Part shown: positions 7,834 to 16,904 of the stretch, one piece after another
Numbering within the stretch: position 1 is the first letter of the stretch
How the letters are laid out: the number at the start of each line of letters is the position of its first letter
Source of the DNA: Lysobacter sp. Root76
GTDB lineage: Bacteria; Pseudomonadota; Gammaproteobacteria; Xanthomonadales; Xanthomonadaceae
DNA length: 64,000 bases
Assembly (NCBI RefSeq): GCF_001428685.1
Contig: NZ_LMIK01000008.1
Span: 260,783 to 324,782 of the forward strand
Reading direction: 5' to 3'
Position numbers and translations under genes: made by a program
Notes under the pieces: generated by a model
Database searches by the model: none
What the model was told of the DNA's origin: nothing
The model's input: the letters and a program-made list of their open reading frames with translations, nothing else

Positions 7834-8934
7834 ATGACGCCGCGCACCCTGGCCGAAGGCCACGCCCAGCCCGACAACAACTTCAACCTGATCCGCCTGT
7901 TCGCGGCCTGGCTGGTGATCTACGGCCACAGCTATGCGGTCACCGCCAGCGGCGGCCAGGACCTGCTGCTGCAGCTGGTGCAGATCAAGTTCGCCGGCGG
8001 CATCGCGGTCGACATGTTCTTCGTGATCAGCGGCTTCCTGATCGCCGCGAGCCTGGAACGCAATCGCCTGCCCAGCTACCTGGCCGCGCGCGCGCTGCGC
8101 ATCTTCCCGGCGCTGATCGTCTGCGTGGCACTGACGGTGCTGGTGCTCGGTCCGCTACTGACCACGGCCGCGGACTACTGGAGTTCGCCGCAGGTCTGGA
8201 ACTATCTGCGCGCGAACGCCCTACTCGCCCGCGAAACCCAATACTTCCTGCCCGGCGTGTTCGAGACCCTGCCCAGCCACGCCATCAACGGCTCGCTGTG
8301 GTCGTTGCCGATCGAAGTGCGCCTGTACCTGTGGCTGGCGCTGATCGGGCTGCTGCGGCTGTTGCCGCGCAATCGCTTCAACCTGCTGTGCCTGGCGCTG
8401 CTGATCGCCGGCATCGTGAAGTACGGTGGCGAGGCGCTGAAGCCGGAGAAGATCAACTGGCTGTACTGCACCGCCTACTTCCTGACCGGCAGCCTGGCCT
8501 GGGTCAACCGCGAGCGCGTGCCGCTGCGCTGGTGGCTGCTGGCGCTGGTGCTGGTGCTGGCGGCGCTGCTGCGCGGCAGCAGTTACTACTACCTGGGCTA
8601 TTTCGTCGCCCTGAGCTACACCACCCTGTTCCTGGCCTTCGTGCCGCGGCTGCCGCAGATCCGCCGCACCGATCTGTCCTACGGCCTCTACCTCTACGGC
8701 TGGCCCTCACAGCAGTTGGTGCAGTACTTCGCGCCCAGCACCGGCCCCTTGATGAACACCTTGTGGGCGACCCTGATCGCGGCAACGCTCGCGGCCCTGT
8801 CCTGGTTCCTGGTCGAACGTCCGGCGCTGCGGCTGAAATCGCGCTTCGGCACCCGCACCGACCCGCACGCGCCGGTGGTCGTCGCCGACGCGGCGGCGGC
8901 GGGGCCCGCAGCCGTGAGCCTGCGCAGCGAATGA
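7834..8934 (+). CDS. Acyltransferase 3 family membrane protein
   Basis: The 366-residue protein has about ten membrane segments and the acyltransferase 3 hallmarks: NNFNLIRLFAAWLVIYGHSY near the N-terminus (the His of GHSY is the proposed catalytic residue), VDMFFVISGFLIAAS, then YLAARALRIFPALIV. Family members O-acylate surface sugars or lipids on the inner membrane. The acceptor here is unknown and no polysaccharide genes lie nearby. It ends in an Ala/Val-rich cytoplasmic tail. Its stop overlaps the next start (ATGA, 8931-8934), indicating translational coupling with the methyltransferase. Confidence 0.88.
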   Translation: MTPRTLAEGHAQPDNNFNLIRLFAAWLVIYGHSYAVTASGGQDLLLQLVQIKFAGGIAVDMFFVISGFLIAASLERNRLPSYLAARALRIFPALIVCVALTVLVLGPLLTTAADYWSSPQVWNYLRANALLARETQYFLPGVFETLPSHAINGSLWSLPIEVRLYLWLALIGLLRLLPRNRFNLLCLALLIAGIVKYGGEALKPEKINWLYCTAYFLTGSLAWVNRERVPLRWWLLALVLVLAALLRGSSYYYLGYFVALSYTTLFLAFVPRLPQIRRTDLSYGLYLYGWPSQQLVQYFAPSTGPLMNTLWATLIAATLAALSWFLVERPALRLKSRFGTRTDPHAPVVVADAAAAGPAAVSLRSE

Positions 8935-9620
8935 GCGACGCGCACGACGATGCGGTGCTCGCGGCCTGGCGCAGCAATGCCGCGCCATGGACCCGCGCCG
9001 TACGCAGCGGCGGCATCGAAAGCCGGCGCCTGATCACCGACCGCGCGATCGTCGAGGCGGTATTGCGGCAACGGCCGCGCGAGGCCCTGGACCTGGGCTG
9101 CGGCGAAGGCTGGCTGGCGCGCGCACTGAGCGCGCACGGCATCGACGTTACCGGCGTCGACGCGATCGCCGAACTGGTCGAAGCCGCCCGTGCGGCCGGC
9201 GCCGGCGAGCGCTACCTGAACTTGTCCTATGCGCAGATCGCGCAAGGCGCGCTCGATGCGCGCTACGACGTCGCGGTCTGCAATTTCTCGCTGATCGGCG
9301 AGTACGACGTCGAAGCCCTGGTGGGCGCACTACCCGCGCTGCTAGGCGAGGACGGCCGCGCGATCGTGCAGACCCTGCATCCGCTGGCCGCCGGTGCCGA
9401 GCTGCCTTATGCCGATGGCTGGCGCGCGGGTTCCTGGGCCGGTTGCGACGGCGACTTCGCCGATCCGGCGCCCTGGTACTTCCGCACCCTGGGCGGCTGG
9501 TTCGCCCTGCTCGAGCGCTGCGGCCTGCGCGTCGTCGAACTGGAAGAACCGACCCACCCGCGTACCGGCCAGCCGGCGTCGCTGATCCTGATCGCGCAAG
9601 CGAAGCGCGGGGTTCCGTAG
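8931..9620 (+). CDS. Class I SAM-dependent methyltransferase
   Basis: The 229-residue protein has motif I ALDLGCGEGWLARALSAHG, the acidic post-I strand VTGVDAIAELVEAAR, and motif II/III-like RYDVAVCNFSLIGEYD and DGRAIVQTLHPL. The aromatic C-terminal half (DPAPWYFRTLGGWFALLERCG) is typical of small-molecule methyltransferases. The substrate is unknown. It is translationally coupled to the acyltransferase, so the two may modify the same product; that is inference. It converges on the AlkA-like gene, with 119 bp between the stops and no clear terminator. Confidence 0.8.
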   Translation: MSDAHDDAVLAAWRSNAAPWTRAVRSGGIESRRLITDRAIVEAVLRQRPREALDLGCGEGWLARALSAHGIDVTGVDAIAELVEAARAAGAGERYLNLSYAQIAQGALDARYDVAVCNFSLIGEYDVEALVGALPALLGEDGRAIVQTLHPLAAGAELPYADGWRAGSWAGCDGDFADPAPWYFRTLGGWFALLERCGLRVVELEEPTHPRTGQPASLILIAQAKRGVP

Positions 9621-9739
9621 AGGCGCTGAGCGCCGCGGACCGCGACGCGGCCCGGGGCCTTGGTTGCGAGGTTTTCGTGTTGGGCGAGATGCGGTTCGCA
9701 GCGGTCACCGCATGCCGCTCGTGCCGATCGCGTACTGCC

Positions 9740-10414
9740 TCAATCCTGCGAACGCTTGGTCTCGGTCTTGCTCGGAGTCGCCAGGTCGGCGATGCGCCAC
9801 AGATACAGGCTGGCGTAGGTGCGGTACGGTCCCCAGCGCTCGCCGGTTTCGGCAAGCTGCTTCGGCGTCGGCATCGCGTCGAGCTTGTCCACCGCTTGCG
9901 CGCCCTTGCGGATGCCCAGGTCGTCGACCGGCAGCACGTCCGCGCGCCCGAGCCGGAACATCAACATCATTTCGACCGTCCAGCGGCCGATCCCGCGCAC
10001 CGGCACCAGCGCCGCGACGATGGCGTCGTTGTCCATCACGCTCATGCGGCGCAGGTCGGGAATCTCGCCGCGCGATTCGCGCGCGGCCAGATCGCGCAGC
10101 GCCAGCAGCTTGTTGCCCGACACGCCGCAGGCGCGGATCGCGGCATCGTCGCAACGGGCCAGGGTGTCGCAATGGAAACGGTCGCTGGCGATCGCGGCTT
10201 CGACCCGCCCGACTATCGTCGCCGCGGCCTTGCCGCTGAGCTGCTGGTAGAGGATCGCGCGCGCCAGCGCGTCGACCGGATCGAAGGACTTGCGCCAACG
10301 CGGGTCGGGTCCGAGCGTGCCGACTTTCTTCATCCAGGCGCCGAGCTTGCGGTCGCGCTTGGCGAGGTGGGCGTAGGCGGCCTGGGTATCGAAGCCGCGG
10401 GCATGGCGTGGCAT
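9740..10414 (-). CDS. DNA-3-methyladenine glycosylase II-like (HhH-GPD superfamily)
   Basis: The 224-residue protein belongs to the AlkA-like glycosylases, which excise alkylated bases. The N-terminal half has DALARAILYQQLSGKAAATI. The helix-hairpin-helix/GPD block is VRGIGRWTVEMMLMFRLGR followed by DVLPVDDLGIRKG, whose second Asp is the expected catalytic residue. It lacks the N-terminal TBP-like domain of E. coli AlkA, so it resembles the short AlkA form. I start it at MPRHARGFDTQ (10414). It lies 2 bp downstream of the DUF423 gene. Confidence 0.88.
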   Translation of the reverse strand: MPRHARGFDTQAAYAHLAKRDRKLGAWMKKVGTLGPDPRWRKSFDPVDALARAILYQQLSGKAAATIVGRVEAAIASDRFHCDTLARCDDAAIRACGVSGNKLLALRDLAARESRGEIPDLRRMSVMDNDAIVAALVPVRGIGRWTVEMMLMFRLGRADVLPVDDLGIRKGAQAVDKLDAMPTPKQLAETGERWGPYRTYASLYLWRIADLATPSKTETKRSQD

Positions 10415-10416
10415 CG

Positions 10417-10788
10417 TCAGCGCCTCGCGGCGTCGGCTGCGTACAGCAGCCAGGCCAGGATCATCAGGCTGCCGCCGAACGGCAGCATACGGGTGGTGGT
10501 GCCGAAGAAATACGCCGAGGCCAGACCGCCGGCGAACAGCAGCACGCCGATCAGCAATGCGGCCAGTGCGATCCGCGCCAGCCGGCGCGCGGCCCCGGGC
10601 GCGAGCGCAGCCAAGGCGATGCCATGGCCGAACGCGAACAATGCGGCCATCTGCAGGCGCGATTGCGCGGTCGGATCGGCGACGTGCGCGGCGTAGGCCG
10701 ACAGCGCGACCGAGAGCGCGGCGAGCACCGCACCGGCGGCGGCCAGCGCGCGCGTGAAAGGAAGAGAGGTGGAATTGGACGGCGTCAT
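10417..10788 (-). CDS. DUF423 family membrane protein
   Basis: The 123-residue protein has four hydrophobic segments. ALSAYAAHVADPTAQSRLQMAA fits the family pattern G/S-A-F-G-A-H in DUF423, followed by FGHGIALAAL and the final GGSLMILAWLLYA. The family is small integral inner-membrane proteins of unknown function. I start it at MTPSNSTSLPF (10788); earlier in-frame ATGs would add a non-conserved Arg-rich leader. It is followed within 2 bp by the glycosylase gene, suggesting an operon. Confidence 0.85.
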   Translation of the reverse strand: MTPSNSTSLPFTRALAAAGAVLAALSVALSAYAAHVADPTAQSRLQMAALFAFGHGIALAALAPGAARRLARIALAALLIGVLLFAGGLASAYFFGTTTRMLPFGGSLMILAWLLYAADAARR

Positions 10789-10906
10789 GCGTGGGGTGTC
10801 CGCTCGTGCGTGTCGGCACGATAGCAGGCGGCGCATGTGCCGCAAGCGGCCGTTCTTGCGATTCGCCGCCCCACTGCTCGACGCCGGCGCGCCTCCGGGA
10901 CGAAGC

Positions 10907-10940
10907 AAAAAAAAACGCGCCGCGGAATCCGCGGCGCGTT
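10907..10940 (-). terminator. Rho-independent terminator of the SRPBCC gene
   Basis: A perfect 12-bp stem (AACGCGCCGCGG / CCGCGGCGCGTT, 10914-10940) closes a 3-nt loop. On the minus strand it is followed by a run of nine T residues. It lies 26 bp past the stop of the gene at 10966-12042. Confidence 0.93.
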
Positions 10941-10965
10941 TCGTATTGCGAGCTGCCTGGACGGC

Positions 10966-12042
10966 TTACTGCTTGATGGTCCAGTACACGTCGAAGTCGC
11001 CTTCCTCGGTGAAGCTCTTCTCGATGCCGGCCTTCCAGGTTTCGTACGGACGGTCGATGGTCTCGGTGCCCTGGGTCATGGCCCAGGCGCGCAGCGCGTC
11101 GCGGACCTTCGGCAGGTTGGCCATGTGGCCCTTGAACGGCACCGCGGCGACCTTGGCCGGGCCCAGGAACACGGCCTTGACCGGGCCCTCGACCTTGACC
11201 GCCAGCTCGGTGGCCGGACCGGTCTCGCCGATCTTGCGGACCGGCTGGGCGACGTCGAACGAATAGGTTTCGGCGCCGAACTCGTTGGTGATGATGCGCA
11301 CCGGACCGGCGGCTTCCAGGCCGTTGGCGGCCATCACCTTCTTGATCCACTCGATATTGCTGTTCATCTGCGCCTGGACCTTGGCGTTGTCACGGTCGAC
11401 GGCGGCGGTGACGATCAGCAGGTTCTCGGCGTCGCGCTGGACGAACTTCGGCGCGTTGGCCGGGTTGTCCTTGCTCAGATCGGCGTAGTCGTAGTTCGGC
11501 ACCGCGGCGAGCATGTTGCTCAGGCGCGAGAGGCCGAGCTTGATGTCTTCGCCGACGCTGCTGCTGACGTACAGGCCGGAGTAGCGGCCGAGCATGTTCC
11601 AGCCGTATTCGACGTCGTAGGTCTGGGTGATCTCGACGTTACGGTTGTTGCGGCCGGTCGGACGCAGGGTGAATTCGGTGCGCTTGTTGTTGCCGCGCAG
11701 GATGTCGTCGATCTTGTAGGCGACGCGCTTGCCCGGCTCGGAAGCGGTGATTTCCCAGCTGCCGTTGCCCAGGTTCTTTTCCTTGGAGGAATACTCGAGG
11801 CGCGCGCCGACGCCCGACTCCGGACCGGCGAGCTTCAGCTGCATGTTCGGGTCTTTCATGACCAGCGGGTTCCAATCCTTGAACCGGTGCAGGCTGTTCA
11901 AGGTGTCAAACACGATCGTCAGCTTGCGGTTGGTCTCCACCGAGTGCGACAGGTGGCGGCTGGACGGCAGCACGACGCCGACGACCAGGAACAGCACGGC
12001 GACGATCGCCAGGGAAATCAAAAACTCGATCAGACGGGTCAT
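10966..12042 (-). CDS. SRPBCC-domain protein with C-terminal GyrI-like domain
   Basis: The 358-residue protein has one N-terminal membrane segment (LISLAIVAVLFLVVGVVLP), then a START/polyketide-cyclase-like (SRPBCC) domain with SVETNRKLTIVFDTLNSLHR, FKDWNPLVMKDPN and GNGSWEITASEPGKRVAYKI. The C-terminal third (from about residue 225) resembles the GyrI-like effector-binding domain, ending RPYETWKAGI...DVYWTIK. Both domains bind small hydrophobic ligands. It is probably anchored facing the periplasm. It is a single gene ending in a strong terminator, with start ATG at 12042 behind GGAGA (GGAGAAACCTGA). Confidence 0.82.
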   Translation of the reverse strand: MTRLIEFLISLAIVAVLFLVVGVVLPSSRHLSHSVETNRKLTIVFDTLNSLHRFKDWNPLVMKDPNMQLKLAGPESGVGARLEYSSKEKNLGNGSWEITASEPGKRVAYKIDDILRGNNKRTEFTLRPTGRNNRNVEITQTYDVEYGWNMLGRYSGLYVSSSVGEDIKLGLSRLSNMLAAVPNYDYADLSKDNPANAPKFVQRDAENLLIVTAAVDRDNAKVQAQMNSNIEWIKKVMAANGLEAAGPVRIITNEFGAETYSFDVAQPVRKIGETGPATELAVKVEGPVKAVFLGPAKVAAVPFKGHMANLPKVRDALRAWAMTQGTETIDRPYETWKAGIEKSFTEEGDFDVYWTIKQ

Positions 12043-12269
12043 TCAGGTTTCTCCAAGGCCGGGACCCGGATCGGGCCGGGGCGCAGACCCACAATCGTAT
12101 CAAGGAAGCCGCGGCCCGGGCAGTCATCCGTTGCAACCGGCCGATGCGGGCAAGCGGGGCCGGAGCGCCCCGGGGCCGCGGGCGCCGGGCGAAATCGCAA
12201 CATGCGGCTAGGCACGGTTTCGGTGCGGGCGCCGAACGCGCCGCGAGCCGCCCCGATCGGGAACGGAAC

Positions 12270-12318
12270 GGGCCGCTTACGCGCGGCCCGGGGGAACGCC
12301 CGGCGCGCTGCGCCGGGC
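12270..12318. other. Two adjacent GC-rich hairpins
   Basis: GGGCCGC / GCGGCCC (12270-12289) and GCCCGGCG / CGCCGGGC (12298-12318) are perfect inverted repeats just after the response-regulator stop on the minus strand. They lack a T-run, so this is at best a weak or Rho-assisted end signal for the two-component operon. The rest of the 290-bp spacer 12043-12332 holds nothing else I can support. Confidence 0.4.
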
Positions 12319-12332
12319 CGGCAGGACTACGC

Positions 12333-13025
12333 TCAGACCAACTGCAGCTCGAAGGCCTTGAGCACCGCCCGGGTGCGGTCGCGGACGCCGAGTTTCGACA
12401 GAATATTGGACACGTGGTTCTTGATCGTGCCCTCCGCCACGCCCAGCGAATTGGCGATTTCCTTGTTGGAGAAGCCGCCGGCCATCAGGCGCAGGATCTC
12501 GGTCTCGCGCTCGGTCAGCGGGTCCGGGCGGTCCAGGCTGACGAAATCGTTGCGCATGTGCTCCAGGCCCGACAGCAGGCGCTGGGTGACCGCCGGCTGC
12601 ACCAGCGAACCGCCGTCGGCCACGGCCTGGATCGCACCGACCAGCTGTTCCAGCGAGACGTCTTTGAGCAGGTAGCCCTTGGCACCGGCCTTGAGCCCGG
12701 CCAGCACCAGTTGGTCGTCGTCGAAGGTGGTCAGGATGATGGTCGGCGGCAGGTTACCGGCGCGGGCCAGGGCCTGCAGGGCCTCCAGGCCCGACATCAC
12801 CGGCATGCGCATGTCCATCAGCACCACGTCCGGGCGAACCTGGGGCACCATTTCTACGGCCTGGCGGCCGTCGCCGGCCTCGGCGACCACTTCGATGCCC
12901 TCGGCCAGCGCCAGCAGCGAACGCACGCCCTGGCGGACCAGGGTCTGGTCGTCGACGAGCATGACGCGGATGGTGCGCGCGGGACGGGTGTTATCGGCGC
13001 TGGCATTGCTGGAGCTGGGGGTCAT
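12333..13025 (-). CDS. NarL/LuxR-family response regulator
   Basis: The 230-residue protein has a receiver domain (VMLVDDQTLV acidic pair, phospho-acceptor Asp71 in VVLMDMRMPVMSG, conserved Lys in KGYLLKDV) and a C-terminal LuxR-type helix-turn-helix (LTERETEILRLMAGGFSNKEIANSLGVAEGTIKNHVSNILSKL, about residues 168-210). Phosphorylated dimers of this class activate transcription. It overlaps the kinase gene by 4 bp (13022-13025), so the two form a coupled pair. Targets cannot be read from the sequence. Confidence 0.95.
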   Translation of the reverse strand: MTPSSSNASADNTRPARTIRVMLVDDQTLVRQGVRSLLALAEGIEVVAEAGDGRQAVEMVPQVRPDVVLMDMRMPVMSGLEALQALARAGNLPPTIILTTFDDDQLVLAGLKAGAKGYLLKDVSLEQLVGAIQAVADGGSLVQPAVTQRLLSGLEHMRNDFVSLDRPDPLTERETEILRLMAGGFSNKEIANSLGVAEGTIKNHVSNILSKLGVRDRTRAVLKAFELQLV

Positions 13026-14227
13026 GCAGTGACTCCTTCACAGGCGGCGGCCGCGGCCGCCGAGGCCGGCAACGTGAGGTGCAGGCAGAAGCCCGCCTCC
13101 GGCCGGGTTTCGATACGCAGGTCGCCGCCGTGCTGGACCAGGCGCTCGCGCATGCCGCGCAGGCCGTTGCCGGAGACGGGGTTGTCGGCGCCGTGGCCGT
13201 CGTCGCGCGCGTCCATCACGATGCAGTCGTTGTGGCGACGCACCTGGATGTCGAGATGGCGCGCGCCGGCGTGACGCACGGCGTTGGTGATGATTTCCTG
13301 GGTGCAGCGCATCAGCACGTGGGCGCGCTCGGGGTCGTCGAGGGTCAGCGGGGTCTCGATGTCCATGCGGATGTCGAGCGCGGGGACGTTCTCGGCCAGC
13401 GGGCGCAGAGCCACGGCCAGGTCGATCGCGCCGTTCTCGCGCAGCTGGCTCACCGCTTCGCGCACGTCGGTCAGCAGCAACCTCGCCAGAGTATGCGCCT
13501 GCTGCACGTGCTCCTTGGCGCGGCCGTCGGAAAGATGTCCGGCGACCTCCAGATTCAGGCTCAGCGCGGTCAAATGGTGGCCGAGCAGATCGTGCAGCTC
13601 GCGCGAAATGCGGGTGCGCTCGTTGATGCGCGCGCTTTCGGCCAGCAGAGCGCGGGTGGCGCGCAGCTCCGCGTTGAGCCGGCGCTGCTCCTCGCGCGCC
13701 TGGGTCTGCTGCAGCGCGACCAGCGCGGTCACGAACACGAAGCTGGAGAAGCCCATGTACAGCAGCGACTGCAGCACCGCAACCAGCGGCGGGATGTCCA
13801 GCGCCTGCACGAACACCGGGGTGATCGCCAGGTTGCCCACCAGCAGCCAGACGATGCCCACCCGCAGCGGCAGCATCCAGGGCAGCAGGCCGGCGATGAC
13901 CATGAACAGCACGCTGCCCAGGCCGGTATTGGAGTAGTAGCTGACCCCGATCGCGCAGCCGGTCAGCACCAGCAGCAGCAGATGGTCGACGATGCCGGTC
14001 TGGCGCTCGCCCAGCGAACGGGTGATCCACCAATAGACGATGCCGAAGGTCAGGTAGACCGCGACCCAGCGCAGCACCTGCAGGTAGACCGGCACCAGCG
14101 ACTGGCCCGGTTCGACCTGGAAATAGCCCGGATCGAGCCAGATCGACAGCAGCCAGCAGCCCAGCAGGCCCCAGGTGAACAGGCCGGCGTAACGCAGCAG
14201 TCGGGTGTGGGTGAGGCGCGCCAGCAT
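13022..14227 (-). CDS. NarL-type (HisKA_3) sensor histidine kinase, DesK-like
   Basis: The 401-residue protein has about six N-terminal membrane segments (residues about 12-175) with short loops and no large periplasmic domain, so it probably senses a membrane signal. The dimerisation box RISRELHDLLGHHLTALSLN carries the phospho-His. The HATPase_c part has the N box (CTQEIITNAVRHAGA), DDGHGADNP and NGLRGMRERL. It is the first gene of the pair with the LuxR-type regulator. It is divergent from the GNAT-min operon. Confidence 0.93.
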   Translation of the reverse strand: MLARLTHTRLLRYAGLFTWGLLGCWLLSIWLDPGYFQVEPGQSLVPVYLQVLRWVAVYLTFGIVYWWITRSLGERQTGIVDHLLLLVLTGCAIGVSYYSNTGLGSVLFMVIAGLLPWMLPLRVGIVWLLVGNLAITPVFVQALDIPPLVAVLQSLLYMGFSSFVFVTALVALQQTQAREEQRRLNAELRATRALLAESARINERTRISRELHDLLGHHLTALSLNLEVAGHLSDGRAKEHVQQAHTLARLLLTDVREAVSQLRENGAIDLAVALRPLAENVPALDIRMDIETPLTLDDPERAHVLMRCTQEIITNAVRHAGARHLDIQVRRHNDCIVMDARDDGHGADNPVSGNGLRGMRERLVQHGGDLRIETRPEAGFCLHLTLPASAAAAAACEGVTA

Positions 14228-14374
14228 GAACGCATGCTAACGGCTGCGGCTGCGCTCGGAGCCGTCCGAAAGTAATGGAACGCCGCTGGCGCCCGCCAGC
14301 GGCCATATCCGGCATTCCGGCGCCCTGTCCGCCCAGCGGTCGCCGGGATGGGGCGGCCATGCGATAATCGGCCC

Positions 14375-14399
14375 GCCGGCCACATATCTCGTGGCCGGC
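14375..14399 (+). promoter_or_regulatory. 9-bp inverted repeat in the leader of the GNAT-minCDE operon
   Basis: GCCGGCCAC-ATATCTC-GTGGCCGGC is a perfect inverted repeat ending 21 bp before the GNAT start. A GATAAT hexamer at 14363-14368 could be the -10 element, which would place the hairpin at the 5' end of the transcript. It could be an operator or an mRNA-stabilising hairpin; neither can be decided here. Confidence 0.45.
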
Positions 14400-14420
14400 T
14401 TGCGAATACTGGAGCCCGGA

Positions 14421-15035
14421 ATGTCGATCGTCGTCCGCGACGTGCGTGAGCACGAGCTGGATTCCGTCCTTGCACTCAACAATGCTGCCGGGCCCGCGAT
14501 CCTGCCGCTGGATGCGGCGAGACTGCGTCACTTCTTCGACCACGCCGAGTATTTCCGGGTCGCCGAACGCGACGGGACCATGGCCGGCTTCTTGATCGGC
14601 ATGGGCAGTCACTCCGAGCACGACAGCAGCAATTTCCGCTGGTTCCGTGAGCGCTACCCGGACTTCTTCTATATCGACCGCATCGTGGTGGCCAGCCGCC
14701 GTCGCGGCGGCGGCGTCGGCCGCGCGTTCTATGCCGACGCTCAGAGCTATGCCGAGCTGCGCTACCCGCAGCTGGCCTGCGAGGTGTTCCTGGAAGGCGG
14801 CAACGACCCGGCGCTGCTGTTCCACGGCAGCTTCGGCTTCCGCGAGGTCGGCCAGCACGTCATGGCCGAGGCCGACGTGCGCGCGGCGATGCTGATGAAA
14901 CCGCTGTGCAGCTACCCCTGGGTGCGCGAAACCTACGGCGACCAGCTGCCCGAGCAGCCCTGGCTGACCCGACCGCGCGTCGCCATCGCCCACGACGATT
15001 CCCTGGCGCAACGCCCGACGGGAACCTGTCCGTGA
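14421..15035 (+). CDS. GNAT family N-acetyltransferase
   Basis: The 204-residue protein has GNAT features: RDVREHELDSVLALNNAA, the strand FRVAERDGTMAGFLIGMG, IDRIVVASRRRGGGVGRAFY (acetyl-CoA loop R-R-G-G-G-V-G) and GNDPALLFHGSFGFREVG. The substrate is unknown. I start it at MSIVVRDV (14421), preceded by GGAG; an upstream in-frame codon at 14391 would add ten residues. It overlaps the minC start (GTGA, 15032-15035) and is therefore coupled to the division-site operon, although no functional link to Min is established. Confidence 0.82.
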   Translation: MSIVVRDVREHELDSVLALNNAAGPAILPLDAARLRHFFDHAEYFRVAERDGTMAGFLIGMGSHSEHDSSNFRWFRERYPDFFYIDRIVVASRRRGGGVGRAFYADAQSYAELRYPQLACEVFLEGGNDPALLFHGSFGFREVGQHVMAEADVRAAMLMKPLCSYPWVRETYGDQLPEQPWLTRPRVAIAHDDSLAQRPTGTCP

Positions 15036-15805
15036 GCGTGGCGGTGGATTACGAACAGGCCGGCGAACTCAAGATCGGTCAGGTCGGCATCGCCAACCTG
15101 CGCGTGCGCACCCTCGACGTGCCGCGCCTGATCGAGGAAATGCGCGGCCGCGTGCAGCGCGCGCCCAAGTTGTTCGGCCGCGCCGCGGTGGTGATCGACT
15201 TCGGCGGCCTCAGCCACACCCCCGACGCCGCGACCGCACAGGCGCTGCTGGACGGCCTGCGCGCCGCCGGCGTGCTGCCGGTGGCCCTGGCCTACGGCAC
15301 CAGCGAGACCGAGCGGCTGTCCGAGGCCCTGGGCCTGCCGTTGCTGGCGAAATTCCGCGCCCAGTACGAGCGCGGCGACGACGAATCCGCGCCGCCGGCC
15401 GCTGCGCCGGCGCCCGCGCGCCGGGAAGCGGCTGCTCCCGCTCCGGCACCGGCCAAGGCCGCCGCGCCCGCCGCCGCGCCCGGGCTGATCCAGTCAGCGC
15501 CGGTGCGCTCGGGCCAGCAGATCTACGCCGAAAACCGCGACCTGACCGTGCTCACCGCGGTCGGCGCCGGCGCCGAGGTGATCGCCGACGGCTCGGTGCA
15601 CATCTACGGCCCGCTGCGCGGCCGCGCGCTGGCCGGGGCGCAGGGCAATCCGCAAGCGCGCATCTTTTGCCGCGAGTTCCATGCCGAACTCGTGGCCATC
15701 GCCGGCCACTACAAAGTGCTGGAAGACATCCCCAAGACCTTGCGCGGCAAAGCCGTGCAGGTCTGGCTCGAAGACGAACAGATCATGATCGCGGCGCTGG
15801 ACTGA
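15032..15805 (+). CDS. minC: Septum site-determining protein MinC
   Basis: MinC inhibits FtsZ polymerisation away from midcell. The 257-residue protein has the N-terminal FtsZ-binding domain (KIGQVGIANLRVRTLDVPRL), a central Ala/Pro-rich linker (about residues 120-150) and the C-terminal beta-helix domain that binds MinD (VRSGQQIYAENRDLTVL, ADGSVHIYGPLRGRALAGA, ARIFCREFHAELVAIAG). I use GTG 15032, which overlaps the GNAT stop. Only 25 bp separate its stop from minD. Confidence 0.95.
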   Translation: MSVAVDYEQAGELKIGQVGIANLRVRTLDVPRLIEEMRGRVQRAPKLFGRAAVVIDFGGLSHTPDAATAQALLDGLRAAGVLPVALAYGTSETERLSEALGLPLLAKFRAQYERGDDESAPPAAAPAPARREAAAPAPAPAKAAAPAAAPGLIQSAPVRSGQQIYAENRDLTVLTAVGAGAEVIADGSVHIYGPLRGRALAGAQGNPQARIFCREFHAELVAIAGHYKVLEDIPKTLRGKAVQVWLEDEQIMIAALD

Positions 15806-15830
15806 GGCCGCACTTTTGGAGGAATACAAC

Positions 15831-16640
15831 TTGGCCGAAATCATCGTAGTCACCTCGGGCAAGGGCGGCGTGGGCAAGACCACGACCAGCGCCAGCGTCG
15901 CTTGCGGCCTCGCCCGCCGCGGCCACAAGGTCGCCGTCATCGACTTCGACGTCGGTCTGCGCAACCTGGACCTGATCATGGGCTGCGAACGCCGCGTGGT
16001 GTACGACTTCGTCAACGTCGTCAACGGCGAAGCGACGCTCAAGCAGTCGCTGATCAAGGACAAGCGCTTCGACAACCTGTTCGTGCTGGCCGCCTCGCAG
16101 ACCCGCGACAAGGACGCGCTGACCAAGGAAGGCGTGCAGAAGGTGCTCGACGATCTGATCGCCGAAGGTTTCGACTACATCGTCTGCGATTCGCCCGCCG
16201 GCATCGAAAAGGGCGCGTTCCTGGCCATGTACTTCGCCGACCAAGCGGTGGTGGTGGTGAACCCGGAAGTGTCCTCGGTGCGCGACTCCGACCGCATCCT
16301 GGGCCTGCTCGCGTCCAAGACCCGCCGCGCCGAGAACGGCGAGCGCGTCAAGGAACACCTGCTGCTGACCCGCTACAGCCCCAAGCGCGTGGAAACCGGC
16401 GAGATGCTCAGCGTCGGCGACGTCGAGGAGATCCTCGGCCTCAAGACCATCGGCGTCATCCCCGAATCCGGCGACGTGCTCAACGCCTCCAACAAGGGCG
16501 AACCGGTGATCCTGGAAACCGAATCCGACGCCGCCCAGGCCTACGACGACGCGGTCGCGCGCCTGCTCGGCGACACCCGTCCGATGCGCTTCGTGCAAGT
16601 GGAAAAGAAAGGCTTCTTCAGCAAGATCTTCGGAGGCTGA
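15831..16640 (+). CDS. minD: Septum site-determining ATPase MinD
   Basis: MinD is the membrane-cycling ATPase that recruits MinC. The 269-residue protein starts at TTG 15831 ([20 protein letters not shown]), 7 bp after a GGAGGA ribosome site. An upstream TTG at 15816 lies inside that ribosome site and would give an atypical leader. It has the deviant Walker A box GKGGVGKTT, the switch region [23 protein letters not shown], and the C-terminal amphipathic membrane-targeting helix [11 protein letters not shown]. Length equals the usual 270. It is the middle gene of minCDE. Confidence 0.97.
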   Translation: MAEIIVVTSGKGGVGKTTTSASVACGLARRGHKVAVIDFDVGLRNLDLIMGCERRVVYDFVNVVNGEATLKQSLIKDKRFDNLFVLAASQTRDKDALTKEGVQKVLDDLIAEGFDYIVCDSPAGIEKGAFLAMYFADQAVVVVNPEVSSVRDSDRILGLLASKTRRAENGERVKEHLLLTRYSPKRVETGEMLSVGDVEEILGLKTIGVIPESGDVLNASNKGEPVILETESDAAQAYDDAVARLLGDTRPMRFVQVEKKGFFSKIFGG

Positions 16641-16642
16641 GC

Positions 16643-16903
16643 ATGGGACTGTTCGACTTCCTGCTGGCCAAGAAGCAGACCGCCTCGGTCGCAAAGGACC
16701 GCCTGCGCATCATCGTCGCGCACGAGCGGGCCGGACGCGGCGGCCCCGAGTATTTGCCGATGCTGCAGCGCGAGCTGCTCGAAGTGATCCGCAAGTACGT
16801 CAACGTCGATGTCGAGTCGGTCAAGGTCGACGTGGTCAAGGAAGGCGAGCACGACGTGCTCGATATTTCCGTGGCCCTGCCCGATCGCCCGAGCCCGGCT
16901 TAA
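16643..16903 (+). CDS. minE: Cell division topological specificity factor MinE
   Basis: The 86-residue protein has the MinE layout: N-terminal membrane-targeting MGLFDFLL, the MinD-stimulating strand/helix ([14 protein letters not shown]), then the dimerisation domain ([13 protein letters not shown] and the strands [21 protein letters not shown]). It displaces MinC and stimulates MinD ATPase, generating the pole-to-pole oscillation. It starts 2 bp after minD with GGAGG in front (CGGAGGCTGAGC). It is the last gene before an AT-rich palindromic repeat. Confidence 0.96.
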   Translation: MGLFDFLLAKKQTASVAKDRLRIIVAHERAGRGGPEYLPMLQRELLEVIRKYVNVDVESVKVDVVKEGEHDVLDISVALPDRPSPA

Positions 16904-16904
16904 G

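Noticed and set aside
12270-12318. GC-rich hairpins considered as a strong terminator
   Set aside because: No T-run follows on the minus strand; kept only as hairpins.
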